64,000 nucleotides of DNA from an uncultured Ruegeria sp. Lineage in GTDB: Bacteria; Pseudomonadota; Alphaproteobacteria; Rhodobacterales; Rhodobacteraceae. Location of the stretch: NCBI RefSeq assembly GCF_947504215.1, contig NZ_CANNGO010000002.1, positions 62,001 through 126,000 of the forward strand, given 5' to 3'. The notes under the pieces are model-generated. The model was not told the DNA's origin. It was given only the letters and a program-made list of their open reading frames with translations, and did not search any database. Numbering within the stretch: position 1 is the first letter of the stretch; the number at the start of each line of letters is the position of its first letter. A program made the translations under genes and the position numbers. Shown one piece after another: positions 17,962 through 28,308 of this stretch.

Positions 17962-18889
17962 TTATGGCAAAGCTTTTTCTGCCGAAGCCAAGAACAGAAT
18001 GCAAGATGCGGTCATGTTCAGCATAAATCGAACCACTTCATCTGCTACGACCGTCGGCGTACTTCCCTGTCCATGGCCACTTTGCTTGTTCCGTCCAGTG
18101 GGAACGCTGCTCTCTAAGAGAGAACGCAGTGTATTGAATTGGTTTTGCCAAAAACTTGGAATAAGGCCTTCGTTAAACATAGTTTTGATCAAAGCTTTGG
18201 CGGCATCATTTTTGTCAAAAGTCCAGCCGCGCTTGACGCAGATGGCTTTCATCGTGCTTTCAAACGATTTAAGGCAATCATTCAAGGCTTCTTTGTTCTT
18301 ACCCTGCCTTTGGTGGTCAAATGCGCTGAGAAATTCTTGCTGTGCTCCAGTGTAGTGTGGTCCCGACAAGAAGTGCAAAACTGGCTTTACTATTTCTTTG
18401 TGAGTAAGCTCCGTATCTTTGCGAATGATTTTCCCGTCTTCGAAGCTGTATCCAATGCCGTGCTCAGAAAACCGCTGATTCAATTCGTCGATCGCATCGG
18501 CGGCAATTGAGCTATGATCGCTGCTCCACTTACGGCAAATTTTGTCAATCGCGCGAAAACTCACCTCGATTATGTCAATTGCTTGATCGGTATCCGCAGA
18601 ATTCAAAAAAAAATTCGCGCAATTCTTCTCTGAAATTCTCCCGATACAGCCCAACGAGTGCTAGCTTTCCATATTCCTTTCGGAATGTCTCCACGATCAG
18701 GCGATAAACACGTTTAGTTGTACTGGACCGATATCTGTCGACGTAGTCTGCTTGGGTTCCGATTGCGCTGTCCCAAATGTGCAAAACCTGAACACGTAGG
18801 TGTTTGGGTATCTCATCATAAGTGAATACGTCAGGAGTTTCGCCAAGCGCCCGTCTTTTCCGTTTAGAGTAAAGGTCAACAACTGCCAT
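17962..18889 (-). pseudogene. AbiJ/HEPN-type (STM4504/CBY_0614 family) gene, frameshifted at an A9 tract
   Basis: Two overlapping reading frames together make one protein. The first (18575-18889) starts MAVVDLYSKRKRR and ends soon after ENFREELREFF. The second (from about 18615 down to 17962) continues FLNSADTDQAIDIIEVSFRAID to the end. The join falls in a run of nine A on the plus strand (18605-18613; T9 in the coding strand); eight T would restore one frame of about 310 residues. The C-terminal half has GRNKQSGHG, which fits the R-x4-6-H motif of HEPN ribonucleases. The family is linked to abortive-infection proteins. Base composition is clearly more AT-rich than its neighbours, which suggests horizontal transfer. 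It could be a pseudogene, a phase-variable gene, a slippage-decoded gene, or a sequencing error. Confidence 0.75.
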
Positions 18890-18901
18890 CAAATTTACTT
18901 C

Positions 18902-20860
18902 TCAAACATCCAACTCCTCCACAAACCGCGCGTTCTCCTGAATATACTGAAAACGCAGTTCGGGCTTTTTACCCATCAGGCGCTCGACCAGATCGCCGGT
19001 CTCGCCGGGTTCGTCCTCGTCTATGGTGACCCGGATCAATTTCCGGGAGGCCGGGTCCATCGTGGTCTCTTTCAGGTCCTTGGCGTCCATTTCGCCCAGA
19101 CCCTTGAAGCGGGACACGTCGATCTTGCCCTTGCCACCCAAGCCTTTCTCTAACCACTCGTCGCGCTCGGCCTCGTCCAGACAATAGACGCGCTTGGCGC
19201 CTTGGGTCAGGCGGTAAAGGGGTGGGCAGGCCAGATACAAGTGGCCCGCGTCAATCATCGGGCGCATCTGGGTGAAGAAAAACGTCATCAGTAGTGCTGC
19301 GATATGCGCGCCGTCCACATCTGCGTCGGTCATGATGATGATCTTGTCATAGCGCAGGTCGTCGACATTGAACCTTGTGCCAAGGCCAACCCCCAGCGCT
19401 TGGGTCAGGTCACTGATCTCGGCATTGGTGCCAAGTTTGGAACTGGCCGCGCCCAGCACGTTCAGGATTTTGCCGCGCAGGGGCAGCAGGGCCTGTGTTT
19501 TGCGGTTGCGGCCCATCTTGGCGGACCCGCCCGCAGAATCGCCCTCGACGATGAATAATTCCGTGCCGTCCCGTGTTGAACTAGAGCAGTCCACCAACTT
19601 GCCGGGAAGACGAAGTTTTTTAGTGGCGGACTTGCGTTGTGTTTCTTTCTCGGCCCGCCTGCGCAGGCGCTCTTCCGAGCGCAGGATCAGGAAATCAAGA
19701 ATGGCTCCCGCGGACTTTGTGTCCGCGGCGAGCCAGTTGTCGAAATGATCCCGGACAGAGTTTTCGACCAGCCGCTGCGCCTCGACCGTGGCCAGACGGT
19801 CTTTGGTTTGGCCCACGAATTCCGGTTCGCTGATAAAGCACGACACCAGTGCGCAGCCACCGGCGATCAGGTCTTCGCGGGTGATCTGCGCGGCTTTCTT
19901 GTTGTTGATCAACTCGCCATAGGCCTTGATCCCCTTGAGGATCGCAGCCCAGAAACCCGCTACGTGGGTGCCGCCTTCGGGGGTGGGGACGGTGTTACAA
20001 TAGGATTGGATGAACCCATCGCGCGACGGCGTCCAGTTGATCGCCCATTCGACCTTGCCGGGGGCGTTGAATTTCTCGGTAAAGTCCACGGTGCCCGCAA
20101 ATGGCTGATCGGCATAGGTGGACGATCCGTTCATCGTCTCTTTCAGATAATCCGACAGGCCACCGGGGAAGTGGAACGTGGCCTCGGTCGGGGTTTCGCC
20201 GTCGTCGATGGCGGTCTTCCAGCGAATCTCGACGCCCGAGAACAGGTAAGCCTTGGAGCGGATGGATTTGAACAGCCGCGCAGGTTTGAACTTGTGATGG
20301 CCAAAGATGTCGGGATCGGCGTGGAAGGTCACCGTGGTGCCGCGCCGGTTTGGCGCCGCGCCAACCTTTTCCACGGGCCCTAAAGGGACCCCGCGTGAGA
20401 ATCGTTGTTCAAACAGTTGTTTGTCGCGCGCCACCTGCACAACCATCGAATCCGACAGGGCGTTCACAACCGAAGCACCCACACCGTGCAGACCGCCCGA
20501 GGTCTGATAAGCCTTGCCCGAGAATTTGCCGCCCGCGTGCAGGGTGCAAAGGATCACCTCAAGTGCGGATTTGTCAGGGAATTTGGGGTGTGGGTCGATA
20601 GGAATGCCTCGCCCGTTGTCGCGGACGGTCAGGGCGTAGTCTTCGTGAAGCTCGACCTCGATCCGGTTGGCGTGGCCCGCCACGGCCTCGTCCATCGAGT
20701 TATCGAGGATTTCTGCCACCATATGGTGCAGCGCACGCTCATCCGTGCCGCCGATATACATGCCGGGGCGTTTGCGAACCGGTTCCAGCCCTTCGAGCAC
20801 CTCGATGGACGAGGCGTCATAGGTGGAGGTCGCGCTGGGCGTCAACAGATCGTCAGGCAT
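18902..20860 (-). CDS. parE: DNA topoisomerase IV subunit B
   Basis: 652 residues, full length. The GHKL ATPase domain has EILDNSMDEA near residues 49-58 and GGLHGVGASVVNALS near 120. The TOPRIM domain has EGDSAGGSAKMGRNRKTQ and the metal-binding DADVDGAHI; the C-terminus ends with FKGLGEMDAKDL. With ParC (not in the window) it decatenates daughter chromosomes. Short length and the absence of an extra insert in the TOPRIM region favour ParE over GyrB. The AT-rich HEPN gene lies directly downstream. Confidence 0.95.
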   Translation of the reverse strand: MPDDLLTPSATSTYDASSIEVLEGLEPVRKRPGMYIGGTDERALHHMVAEILDNSMDEAVAGHANRIEVELHEDYALTVRDNGRGIPIDPHPKFPDKSALEVILCTLHAGGKFSGKAYQTSGGLHGVGASVVNALSDSMVVQVARDKQLFEQRFSRGVPLGPVEKVGAAPNRRGTTVTFHADPDIFGHHKFKPARLFKSIRSKAYLFSGVEIRWKTAIDDGETPTEATFHFPGGLSDYLKETMNGSSTYADQPFAGTVDFTEKFNAPGKVEWAINWTPSRDGFIQSYCNTVPTPEGGTHVAGFWAAILKGIKAYGELINNKKAAQITREDLIAGGCALVSCFISEPEFVGQTKDRLATVEAQRLVENSVRDHFDNWLAADTKSAGAILDFLILRSEERLRRRAEKETQRKSATKKLRLPGKLVDCSSSTRDGTELFIVEGDSAGGSAKMGRNRKTQALLPLRGKILNVLGAASSKLGTNAEISDLTQALGVGLGTRFNVDDLRYDKIIIMTDADVDGAHIAALLMTFFFTQMRPMIDAGHLYLACPPLYRLTQGAKRVYCLDEAERDEWLEKGLGGKGKIDVSRFKGLGEMDAKDLKETTMDPASRKLIRVTIDEDEPGETGDLVERLMGKKPELRFQYIQENARFVEELDV

Positions 20861-21063
20861 GTGTGCTGCTCTTGTTTTTCAGTTTCCTCCATTATGGCAG
20901 GTGATGTGGTCCGGGGGAAGAGGGACGCGAGGTGTTGTGGACGGTTTGGCTTTGATTGTCGAAAACAAACCAAAACTGGCAACGTGGGCAAAATGCCTGC
21001 TGCCCGGTTGGCAACCACTGCCGAATTTACGTTACCGTCCAGAAGGGCTCTCGGCCTTGCGGC

Positions 21064-21870
21064 TCATCTGTTCAACAGCGCTTCGATTTCTGCCTCGCTT
21101 GCCGCACCTTTCAGGATCGTGAAGTCGCCCCGTTCCAGCATCGCTTGAGTACCCTCTATGACCACCTGTTGAGTAACCCTGGCAAGTCCGCCGCCAATTG
21201 AAATGCGGGATGCACCAAGTGCCCCCATTTGTTTTGTGGTCAGATCACGCATATCGCCTGCGGCCAGAATGTTGACCGGTGTTCCAGTGGCGGCCAGAGC
21301 GCGAGTGGGGTCCGCATCGACCAGCGGGGCATAGATCACATCAGCGCCGGCTTGGGCGAACGCTTGGCAGCGTCTCAATGCCTCAGCCTGATCATAGTTC
21401 CGCAATTGCCAACCGTCCGCCCGGGCCGTCAGCACAATTCCCGCCGCGCCAGCAGCGATCACCGCCGCTTCTATACGGGCCAGAGCAAGCTCAAATGGAT
21501 AGGAGTCTGTCCCAGGAAAGGCAGTATCTTCAATCGAAACGCCTGATAGACCTGCCTTTGCCGCCAGTTGCACTGTTTCGGCAACTGTCTCGGGGCTGTC
21601 GCCAAATCCGTTTTCAAAATCGCCGTTCACCGGTACATCGACTGCAGCGCATATCTCGGTTGCATGCTGCAGGGCCAAGTCACGTGTCATCTGACCGCCA
21701 TCGGTCAGCCCTTGCGTGAACCCATAGCCTGATGAGGTCGTCGCCAACGCCTTTGCACCCATGTTCGCCATTACCTTCGCTGACCCGATGTCCCAAGGGT
21801 TCGGCATCACCACCGGCTTGCTTAGAACGTGAAGTTCGCGGAAACGGTCGGTCAATTCATCGCGGCGCAA
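21064..21870 (-). CDS. Isocitrate lyase/PEP mutase-superfamily enzyme
   Basis: 268 residues of the PEP phosphonomutase/methylisocitrate-lyase fold: NPWDIGSAKVMANMGAKALATTSSGYG near the start, PVNGDFENGFGD for metal-linked acidic residues, and GVSIEDT in the next strand. The Cys of true isocitrate lyases is not in the expected catalytic loop, so the reaction is probably C-C bond cleavage or oxaloacetate-type hydrolysis of an unknown substrate. The frame is open for 35 more codons upstream, but a TTG at 21870 has GAGGA 7 nt upstream and begins the conserved domain, so it was chosen. Confidence 0.75.
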   Translation of the reverse strand: MRRDELTDRFRELHVLSKPVVMPNPWDIGSAKVMANMGAKALATTSSGYGFTQGLTDGGQMTRDLALQHATEICAAVDVPVNGDFENGFGDSPETVAETVQLAAKAGLSGVSIEDTAFPGTDSYPFELALARIEAAVIAAGAAGIVLTARADGWQLRNYDQAEALRRCQAFAQAGADVIYAPLVDADPTRALAATGTPVNILAAGDMRDLTTKQMGALGASRISIGGGLARVTQQVVIEGTQAMLERGDFTILKGAASEAEIEALLNR

Positions 21871-22075
21871 GACATGATCCTCTTTCGATTGATAACAAAA
21901 AAGCTCGCTATAGACGACATTCATCGCAACAAATGGCGAGGTCAACACGGGGTACATCCCATTTGTTCGAGACACCTTCCGAGATCAGGAAGATTGATCT
22001 ACGAATTCACCTCGTAACCGACGAAAACACCTCCTAGTCTCCGGACACCAATCAAAATCAAGGAGAACAGGCGAG

Positions 22076-22684
22076 ATGAGCTGGATCAAGACTGTGCCGT
22101 TTGATGAGGCAACCGGCAGGCTGAGGAAACTCTATGACCGGGTCACCGGCCCTGACAACAATGTAGACAATATCATGATGGTGCATTCCTTGCGACCGCA
22201 TTCGATGGAAGGCCACATGGCGATCTACAAGAATGTGCTGCACCATTCGGGCAATCAGATCCCCAAGTGGTTTCTTGAGGTTTTGGGCGTCTGGGTCAGC
22301 TCACTGAATCGCTGCGGTTATTGTGTCGAGCATCACTTCAATGGGTTGCAGCGCCTTCTGGGCGATGCAGCGCGAGGTGAAGCCATTCGCGCAGCGATAG
22401 AAGCAGGCAGACCAGAAGACGCGCTGTTGGACGCACGGCAGGTTGCGGCGATGGAGTATGCTCGGCAACTGACCCAAGCTCCGGCCGATCTGGTGGAAGG
22501 GGATGTCGTTAAACTGCGGGACGCCGGATGGGATGACGGCGAAATCCTCGAGATCAATCAGGTTTGCGCGTATTTTTCTTATGCGAACCGGACTGTTCTG
22601 GGCCTGGGGTGCTCAACCGACGGGGACGTTTTGGGTCTGTCGCCGAACAATTCGGACAACCCCGAAGACTGGGGTCATCGATGA
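22076..22684 (+). CDS. Peroxidase-related AhpD-like protein (carboxymuconolactone decarboxylase fold)
   Basis: 202 residues. The central motif NRCGYCVEHHFNG contains the CxxC and following His of AhpD-type alkylhydroperoxidases, near residues 82-91, in an all-helical CMD domain. The N-terminal WIKTVPFDEATGRLRKLYDRV is typical of the 'peroxidase-related enzyme' branch. Such proteins reduce peroxides with an unknown electron donor. It has AAGGAGAACAGG upstream of the ATG. Confidence 0.85.
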   Translation: MSWIKTVPFDEATGRLRKLYDRVTGPDNNVDNIMMVHSLRPHSMEGHMAIYKNVLHHSGNQIPKWFLEVLGVWVSSLNRCGYCVEHHFNGLQRLLGDAARGEAIRAAIEAGRPEDALLDARQVAAMEYARQLTQAPADLVEGDVVKLRDAGWDDGEILEINQVCAYFSYANRTVLGLGCSTDGDVLGLSPNNSDNPEDWGHR

Positions 22685-22727
22685 GATGGATCTGCGTGTT
22701 GAAGTGTCGATTCAATGCGAACATGCC

Positions 22728-23606
22728 TCAATCTGTTGGGATCCAATCAAGAATTGCCTGCGCCATCGCGTCGGGTTTTTGATGATGCAGCCAGTGGTCG
22801 GTTCCTTGGATTGAGATACGGGTCAAGTTTGGCGCGAATTCTTCAAGCCCTTCTGTGGACACGGGAAGCAGCGCCTTATCTTCGGGTCCCCACAGCAAAA
22901 GATGCGGGCAGGGAACTCTAAGCCGTTGGACAGGCAAGTCGGGCGCATCTGTGCAGGGCTGGTCCGGGGCCGCCACGACCAGAGGTGAGGCGCGATACCA
23001 GTTCAACATAGCCTCCAACCGTCCGGGGCGTGCCCATTCGGCCCGATAGGCGTCCATTTTGGCATCCGACAACCAGTCCAGCCCCATCCCGTGGCGAAAG
23101 AACTGCTCAAGCTGGGCATAGTTGTTGGCAGACAGCCGATTGGCCGCATCCGGCGCACGGAGTTTGTTTATATATTGCGAGGCCTTTGACTGTGCCCCAC
23201 CCGAGGCCATTGCCCGTTGAAACGTGACCGGGTGAACACCGTTTGCAATGATCAAACGATCCACCAAATCCGGTCGAAACATCGCCAGGCCATAGGCAAC
23301 CGAGGCACCCCAGTCGTGGCCCAGAACCGTGACACGGGAATAATCTTGCTCGATCATCGCAGCCATATCCGAGACCAGTTGGGACAGCGCATAGTTTTCA
23401 ACACCCGACGGTGCCCAGCTTTGCCCATAGCCGCGTTGATCTGGCGCGATACAGTAAAATCGGTCGGTCAGGTGGGGGGCGAGATCACCCCACGCACCGC
23501 CGAACTCGGGGAACCCATGCAGCATCAGCAAAGGTGGGTTTTGGGGTTGGCCCCAGCTTCTGACAAAGAAAGGTCGGCTGTTCAGGTCGATAAGCTTGGT
23601 TTCCAA
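22728..23606 (-). CDS. Alpha/beta hydrolase, epoxide hydrolase/haloalkane dehalogenase type
   Basis: 292 residues. The oxyanion motif HGFPEF lies near residues 30-35 and the nucleophile elbow GHDWGA near residues 96-101 carries Asp instead of Ser, which is the hallmark of epoxide hydrolases and dehalogenases. The catalytic His is in GTDHWLHHQKPD near the C-terminus. It is convergent with the AhpD-like gene (44 bp apart). Substrate unknown; the Asp nucleophile argues against esterase function. Confidence 0.85.
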   Translation of the reverse strand: METKLIDLNSRPFFVRSWGQPQNPPLLMLHGFPEFGGAWGDLAPHLTDRFYCIAPDQRGYGQSWAPSGVENYALSQLVSDMAAMIEQDYSRVTVLGHDWGASVAYGLAMFRPDLVDRLIIANGVHPVTFQRAMASGGAQSKASQYINKLRAPDAANRLSANNYAQLEQFFRHGMGLDWLSDAKMDAYRAEWARPGRLEAMLNWYRASPLVVAAPDQPCTDAPDLPVQRLRVPCPHLLLWGPEDKALLPVSTEGLEEFAPNLTRISIQGTDHWLHHQKPDAMAQAILDWIPTD

Positions 23607-23840
23607 TGTACCCGCCTTTTGTGTTCAGTTTGCATGCGAAACACACGAGACGCTAGCCGCTGCGTGATTGCCAGAATTGTAAACCGTGTTTCCTGTCTTG
23701 TAGCGTGTAACCTGGTACAGAAATCATCACGTCTCGCGGGTAGCTTAACCCGCGGAATTTTGATCTCAAATTGAAATTTCAACGATCCGCTCTTGTCCCG
23801 AACTCGGGCCGCGCATATGGCTGGAATGATGATCAAGGTG

Positions 23841-25193
23841 ATGACATATCCTGGCCATTTCCGAGCCATTGCCGTTCTGGGTCTGCCGCTGGTTGGTGGG
23901 CATCTGGCGCAGTTTGCGATCGGCCTGACGGATACGATCATGCTGGGTTGGTACGGGGTCGAGGCGTTGGCTGCAGTGACGCTGGCCGGCAGCTACTACT
24001 TTGTGTTGTTCTTGTTTGGTGCTGGGTTTGGCTGGGCGGTCATGCCGATGGTCGCGACCGCCGCTGCGGAAGCGGATGAAACCAGCATTCGGCGCTCGAC
24101 GCGCATGGGGCTTTGGCTTTCATTGCTTTATGCGACCCTGGTTATGCCGTTGCTCTGGTGGTCTTATCCGGTTTTGATTGCCCTTAAGCAGGACCCGCAA
24201 GTTGCTGAAACCGCGTCAAAATATCTGCGCATTGCCGGATGGGGGTTGTTCCCTGCGTTGCTAGTGATGGTGGTGAAATCCTACCTCGCCGCGTTGGAGA
24301 GAACGCAGATCGTTTTGTGGATCACTGTTGTGGCTGCCCTGGTCAATGGGGTGACCAATTATGCGTTGATCTTCGGCAATTGGGGTGCGCCCGAGCTTGG
24401 CGTGATGGGGGCCGCCATCGCGTCGATCGTGACGCAGGTTGTCTCTTTGATCGCGGTTATTATCTACGCCGTACGTGTTCTGCCCGAGCACAGCCTGTTC
24501 CAACGGTTCTGGCGACCGGATTGGGAGATGTTCTTTAGCGTACTGCGACTGGGGGTGCCCATCGGGCTGACCACACTTGCCGAGGTTACCCTGTTTGCAA
24601 CCTCTGCCATTATGATGGGCTGGCTGGGTCAGGTGCCGCTGGCCGCGCATGGGATCGCGCTGAACCTGGCGTCGGCCACGTTCATGGTGCATCTCGGTTT
24701 GTCGAACGCAGCCACCATCCGGGCAGGCAATGCGCTGGGCCGAAGAGACCGCGCACATCTGGAGAAAGGTGCAATTGCCGTGACAGGTATGTCGCTGGTG
24801 ATGTCCGTTCTGACGATCATACTATTCTTGACCTGCGCCGAGCCGTTGATTTCATTGTTCATGGAAGCCGATGACCCGCAACGCACCCAGATCCTCATGA
24901 TCGGCACCGGTTTGCTGGCTATGGCTGCTCTGTTCCAGTTGGTGGACGGAGCGCAGGTGATTGCATTGGGGCTGTTGCGTGGCTTGCAGGACGCCAAGAT
25001 ACCCATGGTGATGGCCGCGCTCAGCTACTGGGTCGTGGGTATTCCCGCGTCCTACTATTTTGGTTTCATCCGCGGAATGGACGGGATCGGCGTCTGGTTG
25101 GGCCTTGTTCTTGGCCTCGCCTGCGCAGCTGTCTTGTTGATGGCCCGGTTCTGGATGCGGTCCGTGCGAGAAGTCGGCGTTCCGGCCGAATAG
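23841..25193 (+). CDS. MATE-family multidrug/sodium antiporter
   Basis: 450 residues from MTYPGHFRAIAVLGLPL, with twelve hydrophobic helices in two MatE repeats. Typical stretches are GGHLAQFAIGLTDTIMLGWYGVEALAAV in helix 1-2 and GLSNAATIRAGNALGRRDR in the second half. It exports cationic toxic compounds in exchange for Na+ or H+. Several in-frame ATGs occur between 23817 and 23841 and none has a clear Shine-Dalgarno site, so the start may be up to 16 codons earlier. A 12-bp palindrome lies 59 bp upstream. Confidence 0.9.
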   Translation: MTYPGHFRAIAVLGLPLVGGHLAQFAIGLTDTIMLGWYGVEALAAVTLAGSYYFVLFLFGAGFGWAVMPMVATAAAEADETSIRRSTRMGLWLSLLYATLVMPLLWWSYPVLIALKQDPQVAETASKYLRIAGWGLFPALLVMVVKSYLAALERTQIVLWITVVAALVNGVTNYALIFGNWGAPELGVMGAAIASIVTQVVSLIAVIIYAVRVLPEHSLFQRFWRPDWEMFFSVLRLGVPIGLTTLAEVTLFATSAIMMGWLGQVPLAAHGIALNLASATFMVHLGLSNAATIRAGNALGRRDRAHLEKGAIAVTGMSLVMSVLTIILFLTCAEPLISLFMEADDPQRTQILMIGTGLLAMAALFQLVDGAQVIALGLLRGLQDAKIPMVMAALSYWVVGIPASYYFGFIRGMDGIGVWLGLVLGLACAAVLLMARFWMRSVREVGVPAE

Positions 25194-25194
25194 A

Positions 25195-25596
25195 TCACTC
25201 TTTGCTCAGCCGGTCTGCCTTTTTGCGTACCAGGACCGACCGCAGATCGTGCATCGCCATTAAAAGCCGATCAGTCACATCTTCAAGCTGGTCGTCCGAG
25301 GCCTTGGATTGGGCCCATTGCGTGGTCAGATTCAGGTAGTCAACCGCACGGTGAATATCGTCGATATCCCGTTGCGCCAACAGCGTTTTGCGATGTTCCA
25401 TCCAACGCGCGATCTCGACCTTATCTGCGTCAGACAGGGTGCGTTGACCGTGCGGTTTCACCTCGCCATTGCGGATATTGATGACAGCGATCTGATCCAT
25501 TTCGATCCGGCGCTGCCGGTTTTCTGTGTCGATCTTGAAAACAACCGCTCCGTTCTCGCGGACTCGAAAATAGTATTCGGGTAACTGGGTACTCAT
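25195..25596 (-). CDS. Conserved hypothetical protein
   Basis: 133 soluble residues starting MSTQLPEYYFRVRENGAVVFKIDTENRQRRIEMDQIAVINIRNGEVK. The N-terminal half looks like a small beta domain and the rest is helical (DKVEIARWMEHRKTLLAQRDIDDIHRAVDYLN). It reads like a conserved Rhodobacterales protein of unknown function. It is convergent with the MATE gene; the two stop codons are one base apart. A 9-bp inverted repeat lies about 90 bp upstream of its start and may be its operator. Confidence 0.7.
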   Translation of the reverse strand: MSTQLPEYYFRVRENGAVVFKIDTENRQRRIEMDQIAVINIRNGEVKPHGQRTLSDADKVEIARWMEHRKTLLAQRDIDDIHRAVDYLNLTTQWAQSKASDDQLEDVTDRLLMAMHDLRSVLVRKKADRLSKE

Positions 25597-25684
25597 TCCA
25601 TCTCACTTAAGTCTTGTGACACGCAACACGCCTCCATCGGGGTTACTTCTCGGAACCATAACGGGAACCTGGTCGTTTGTGGTA

Positions 25685-25710
25685 TGAATTTCCAAAATCG
25701 CGGAAATTCA
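25685..25710. promoter_or_regulatory. Inverted repeat, possible operator
   Basis: Perfect arms TGAATTTCC (25685-25693) and GGAAATTCA (25702-25710) are separated by 8 nt. It lies in the 191-bp gap between the end of the aminotransferase gene and the start of the 133-residue hypothetical gene, both on the minus strand. There is no T-tract, so an operator is more likely than a terminator. Confidence 0.5.
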
Positions 25711-25787
25711 CTGGACAAATCGTTATAATAAGCCCGGCCCAAACTGGCGGGGCAGGTTGTTCATGACTTCGCCCGTTGTTGCCCGGG

Positions 25788-27014
<1,227 letters not shown>

Positions 27015-27085
27015 TCAACCTGTCTGTCATAGGGTGCGCCCGAATGACGATCAAGCAGTATACAAAAATAGAATTGGAGCCCCAA

Positions 27086-27478
27086 ATGAATGACGAGACC
27101 GACTGGTACGGACCGGACGCAGCAACATTTGGGGATCGCCTGGCAGGTGCGCGTGAAGCTGCTGGTATGAGCCAGTCTCAGATTGCGCGACGGCTGGGTG
27201 TCAAGAAGGCAACAATCGCCGCTTGGGAGAACGATTTGTCCGAACCCCGTGCGAACCGTTTGTCGATGATGGCAGGCATGGTGAACGTGTCTATCGTGTG
27301 GCTGTTGACCGGCGAAGGCGAAGGCATGGACGCCCCGCTGGACGCTGACGATACCAACCTGGATCTTGCCGGTGCTGTAGCCGAATTGCGGGCAATCCGA
27401 GGCGAAATGCGCGCGAGTTCAGAGCGTGCGGCACGCCTTGAGAAAAAGCTGCGCCTGATGCTGGAGCCTGCGAAGTGA
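27086..27478 (+). CDS. XRE-family HTH regulator
   Basis: 130 residues. An N-terminal Cro/CI-type helix-turn-helix runs from DRLAGAREAAGMSQSQIARRLGV to KKATIAAWENDLSEPRANRLSMMAGMVNVSIVWLLTGEGEG; the C-terminus is a short predicted coiled coil (VAELRAIRGEMRASSERAARLEKKLRLML). The start at 27086 has GGAG 6 nt upstream; upstream in-frame codons run into the divergent aminotransferase promoter. It overlaps sdhE by GTGA, so the two are co-translated; regulation of the neighbouring aminotransferase is possible but unproven. Confidence 0.85.
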   Translation: MNDETDWYGPDAATFGDRLAGAREAAGMSQSQIARRLGVKKATIAAWENDLSEPRANRLSMMAGMVNVSIVWLLTGEGEGMDAPLDADDTNLDLAGAVAELRAIRGEMRASSERAARLEKKLRLMLEPAK

Positions 27479-27732
27479 CTGAGGCACGCGACGTCAGGAT
27501 CAAGCGCATGAAAATGCGGTCGATGCGACGGGGTATCAAGGAAATGGACTTGATCCTGTCTGCCTATGCAGATCGCAATCTGGCTGCGATGGATGCCTCC
27601 AGCTTGGATAATTATGATGCGTTGCTGCACGAAAACGATCAGGATCTGTATCAATGGGTCACTGGTCAGATCCAGCCGCCGACCACCTATGCAGACCTGA
27701 TCGCGGACATCGCGCAGACCTTTCAAAAATAA
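27475..27732 (+). CDS. sdhE: FAD assembly factor SdhE
   Basis: 85 residues with a GTG start in a GTGA overlap. It holds the RGxxE motif (RRGIKEMDLIL) required for covalent flavinylation of succinate dehydrogenase subunit A, followed by the Sdh5/SdhE helical bundle (LDNYDALLHENDQDLYQWVTG). Length and motif are standard for the family. Confidence 0.93.
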   Translation: MTEARDVRIKRMKMRSMRRGIKEMDLILSAYADRNLAAMDASSLDNYDALLHENDQDLYQWVTGQIQPPTTYADLIADIAQTFQK

Positions 27733-27810
27733 CAGAAAACCCGGCTTAACCGATTTTTCGGGATTTCGGTTCATCGTGGCGGAAACACCACGACTGAATC
27801 GGAGGGTCGG

Positions 27811-28308
27811 ATGAGTATGGAATTGCAGGTCTCCGCGTTGGGAGCCAAAGGGTTTATGACCAGCTATCTTGAGGCGTTGGCACTGGTAGAGCGGCTCCAT
27901 CGGTTGCTTCTGGACGTCATCAAGGATGAATTCGAGCGTGTCGGCGAGCTTGAGATCAATGCGGTTCAGGCCTTGCTGTTGTTTAACATCGGCGATCACG
28001 AGGTCACCGCCGGTGAACTGAAAAGCCGTGGTTACTATCAGGGCAGCAATGTCAGCTACAATCTCAAGAAACTGGTCGAGATGGGGTATATGCACCATCA
28101 AAGATGCGAGATTGACAGGCGCTCGGTCCGAGTTCGCCTGACCCCTCGCGGGCGGGAAATTAGGGACGTCGTGTCAGACCTGTTTGCTCGTCATGCCGAA
28201 GGGCTGCAAAGCCGGGGCGTACTGGGTCTGGAAGGGATCGAGGATATCACGGGTTCCTTGCGCCGGGTCGAACGGTATTGGACGGATCAGATACGCTATA
28301 TCTATTGA
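27811..28308 (+). CDS. MarR-type winged-helix regulator (LdtR-like)
   Basis: 165 residues. The winged helix is in the middle (LEINAVQALLLFNIGDHEVTAGELKSRG YYQGSNVSYNLKKLVEMGYMHHQ), with a long N-terminal dimerisation helix. The YYQGSNVSYNLKKL recognition helix is characteristic of the alphaproteobacterial branch related to LdtR, which controls an L,D-transpeptidase and cell-wall stress genes in rhizobia and Liberibacter. Its target here is unknown. It directly abuts the convergent von Willebrand gene (stop codons adjacent at 28308/28309). Confidence 0.8.
   Translation: MSMELQVSALGAKGFMTSYLEALALVERLHRLLLDVIKDEFERVGELEINAVQALLLFNIGDHEVTAGELKSRGYYQGSNVSYNLKKLVEMGYMHHQRCEIDRRSVRVRLTPRGREIRDVVSDLFARHAEGLQSRGVLGLEGIEDITGSLRRVERYWTDQIRYIY

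Noticed and set aside
18183-18196. TTTGATCAAA inside the HEPN gene
   Set aside because: Matches only the core of the 14-bp palindrome and lies within coding AT-rich DNA; chance occurrence is likely.
23771-23782. TTGAAATTTCAA palindrome upstream of the MATE gene
   Set aside because: Short, AT-rich and single copy in the window; too weak to call an operator.
27178-28101. 307-codon frame on the minus strand
   Set aside because: It is antisense to three well-supported genes (HTH regulator, sdhE, MarR-type).
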